From Nereocystis luetkeana (Eukaryota; Sar; Phaeophyceae; Laminariales; Laminariaceae): 64,000 nucleotides of DNA. The notes beneath the pieces were generated by a model. That model searched no databases. It saw nothing but the letters and a program-made list of their open reading frames with translations, and was not told the origin of the DNA. The position numbers and the translations under genes were made by a program. Shown here one piece after another: positions 62,701 through 64,000 of this stretch (position 1 is its first letter; the number at the start of each line of letters is the position of its first letter). The DNA lies in contig JARUPZ010000016.1 of NCBI GenBank assembly GCA_031213475.1, positions 4,531,491-4,595,490 of the forward strand, given 5' to 3'.

Positions 62701-64000
62701 AGGCAGGCACGCGCCTCGGGCAGCTATATGCATGTCTGCATGATAAACATTGCCCTTATTCCGGACTCCGGACACCGGACGCATGAAACAGTATTAATAG
62801 TAGAACAGCAGTTACTCGTATGTATCATGAAGTACCTGTTGTCACTATAAAAAAAAACATGGATCTGCTACGTACTACTGCTGTTACTACGTTCCTACTC
62901 TGTACGACTGCCGCTACTGCGTCTTGTGAGCTCTATCGATATAGTACTGCTGTAAAAGCTGTAACGCACCCTGATGCACCAGGGACAAGGGACCAATCTT
63001 TGGATACCGGTATGACAGCGCAGCACGACCACCTGTGTAGTCAGTACTTCGCAGGAGCGCGGTTCACAGCAGTACATACAGCAGTACCAGGTATCGCCGT
63101 ATCACGCGGGTGATAGGATAACACACCTCCTCCGACGATTTTGAAGCTCTGAGCTGGTTTTCTCGAGATTGACAAAGGTGCAAACGCCTGGTACGTACGT
63201 AGCGATGAGTGTTTATGAACACAAATATCTCGTCGAGATATTTTCAAGAAGGTCACGATCTCCTACTACAAGCAATCGTATTTTCGTGTTGTGCGCACGT
63301 TCGTATGTACTGGGTTTTGATCACCTAGGCTCTGAAAGTTGTCCTACAGCAGTAGGGGGTGTGTTGTCTTATCACCCGTGTGATACGGCATGCATACCTG
63401 GTGGTTCAAAACCGCGAGAAAACAAGCGTTGCGGCCGGGGGGCAGAGGGTCTGCCCGCCCGAGTGCCGCTAATATTACGAGATTATGAATACAGCTAACA
63501 GCGACGGTCGCGTCCCCTGGCTCAAGCGCGGCCCGGGTCGCTTATGAGGCATCCCACCGGAGGAGAGAGTCACGCCGTCGGACCGGACCACACACGGCGG
63601 CGGAGCACAGCGATGCTCTCGTGCTTGGTGCTCGTACATCGCTGTAGAGCTTGGCCACTCAGTCCAACATGCCGCATCTAAACACTTGACGACATTATGA
63701 TATGCATCAAACAGGGCCACAAGGCGTTCGTGCTAGTACTATTATCATGCCGCCTTTTCCGCGACAAGGAACTGGTGCACTGCTGCTGCTGCTGCTGATG
63801 TTGTTGCTGCTGCAGCTGCTGCGGCACAGCAGACTGCGAGCAAGTGCAGCAGTTCGAGCAAGTGCAGAGTGCAAGCACAGCAGCAGTTACTTGCAGTCAT
63901 ATCGTAGATCAAAGTGCTGCTGTGTAGGCGAGCAGGGGTAGCGCGTCTGGTGAGTCAAGCATCACCAAGTTCAATCATTTAGCTCTACCTCCAAGCCAGA
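62700..64000. other. Intergenic or intron, nothing recognised
   Basis: Mixed sequence with CAGCAGTAC-type words and GCTGCTGCTG near 63780. The missing first exon of the PSMA3-like gene should lie in or beyond this stretch, but I could not identify it. Confidence 0.5.

Noticed and set aside
62432..62786. Cys/Leu-Ser-Val and Asp-Arg-Gln-Thr repeat proteins
   Set aside because: Translations of (CAGA)n; not supported by any start, splice or family signal.

Overview
This window is nuclear DNA from an intron-rich eukaryote. Coding exons are short islands, mostly 50 to 260 bases, separated by introns of 0.3 to 3.5 kb that are full of homopolymer G/C tracts, microsatellites and retroelement debris. 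Exon joins use GT-AG with at least one apparent GC-AG, and splice phases agree at every join I could test. The style (intron-rich, GC-rich, a chromovirus, an F-box fused to a multi-span membrane protein) suggests a stramenopile, perhaps a brown alga. That placement is inference; no marker gene here fixes it.

Region by region. (1) 1-950 is the 3' end of a decayed LINE. (2) 2017-13369, minus strand, is a SEC23-like COPII coat gene reconstructed from nine exons; its C-terminal part runs off the left edge. Its introns hold many short repeats, and one 54-base exon is present in four tandem copies. (3) 13.4-18.7 kb holds MITEs and no recognised gene. (4) 18695-29437 is a complete Ty3/gypsy chromovirus on the minus strand, with apparently identical 616-base LTRs, a 5-base target duplication and a single in-frame UGA between gag and pol. 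(5) 29.4-36.4 kb is AT-richer intergenic DNA with dispersed palindromic words. (6) 36.4-38.5 kb is a low-complexity region open on both strands. (7) 41.1-51.6 kb, plus strand, is an F-box plus TMEM185-like membrane protein built from eight exons. (8) 51.6-56.6 kb is mostly repeats, with one ATG-initiated open frame carrying an internal 44-codon duplication. (9) 56651-62247, minus strand, is a divergent proteasome alpha-7 (PSMA3-like) gene, missing its first exon and carrying two large acidic insertions. (10) 62.3-64 kb is repeats.

The three host genes point to ordinary housekeeping: COPII vesicle budding, ubiquitin-linked membrane biology and the proteasome. The unusual feature is genomic. 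Exon edges with their splice sites have repeatedly been copied into neighbouring introns in two independent genes. In addition, a LINE and a short SINE-like family both end in GAGTAC followed by a long C tract, suggesting a shared 3' end and tail chemistry. All gene calls come from reading the sequence and remembered family patterns; no database search was run.
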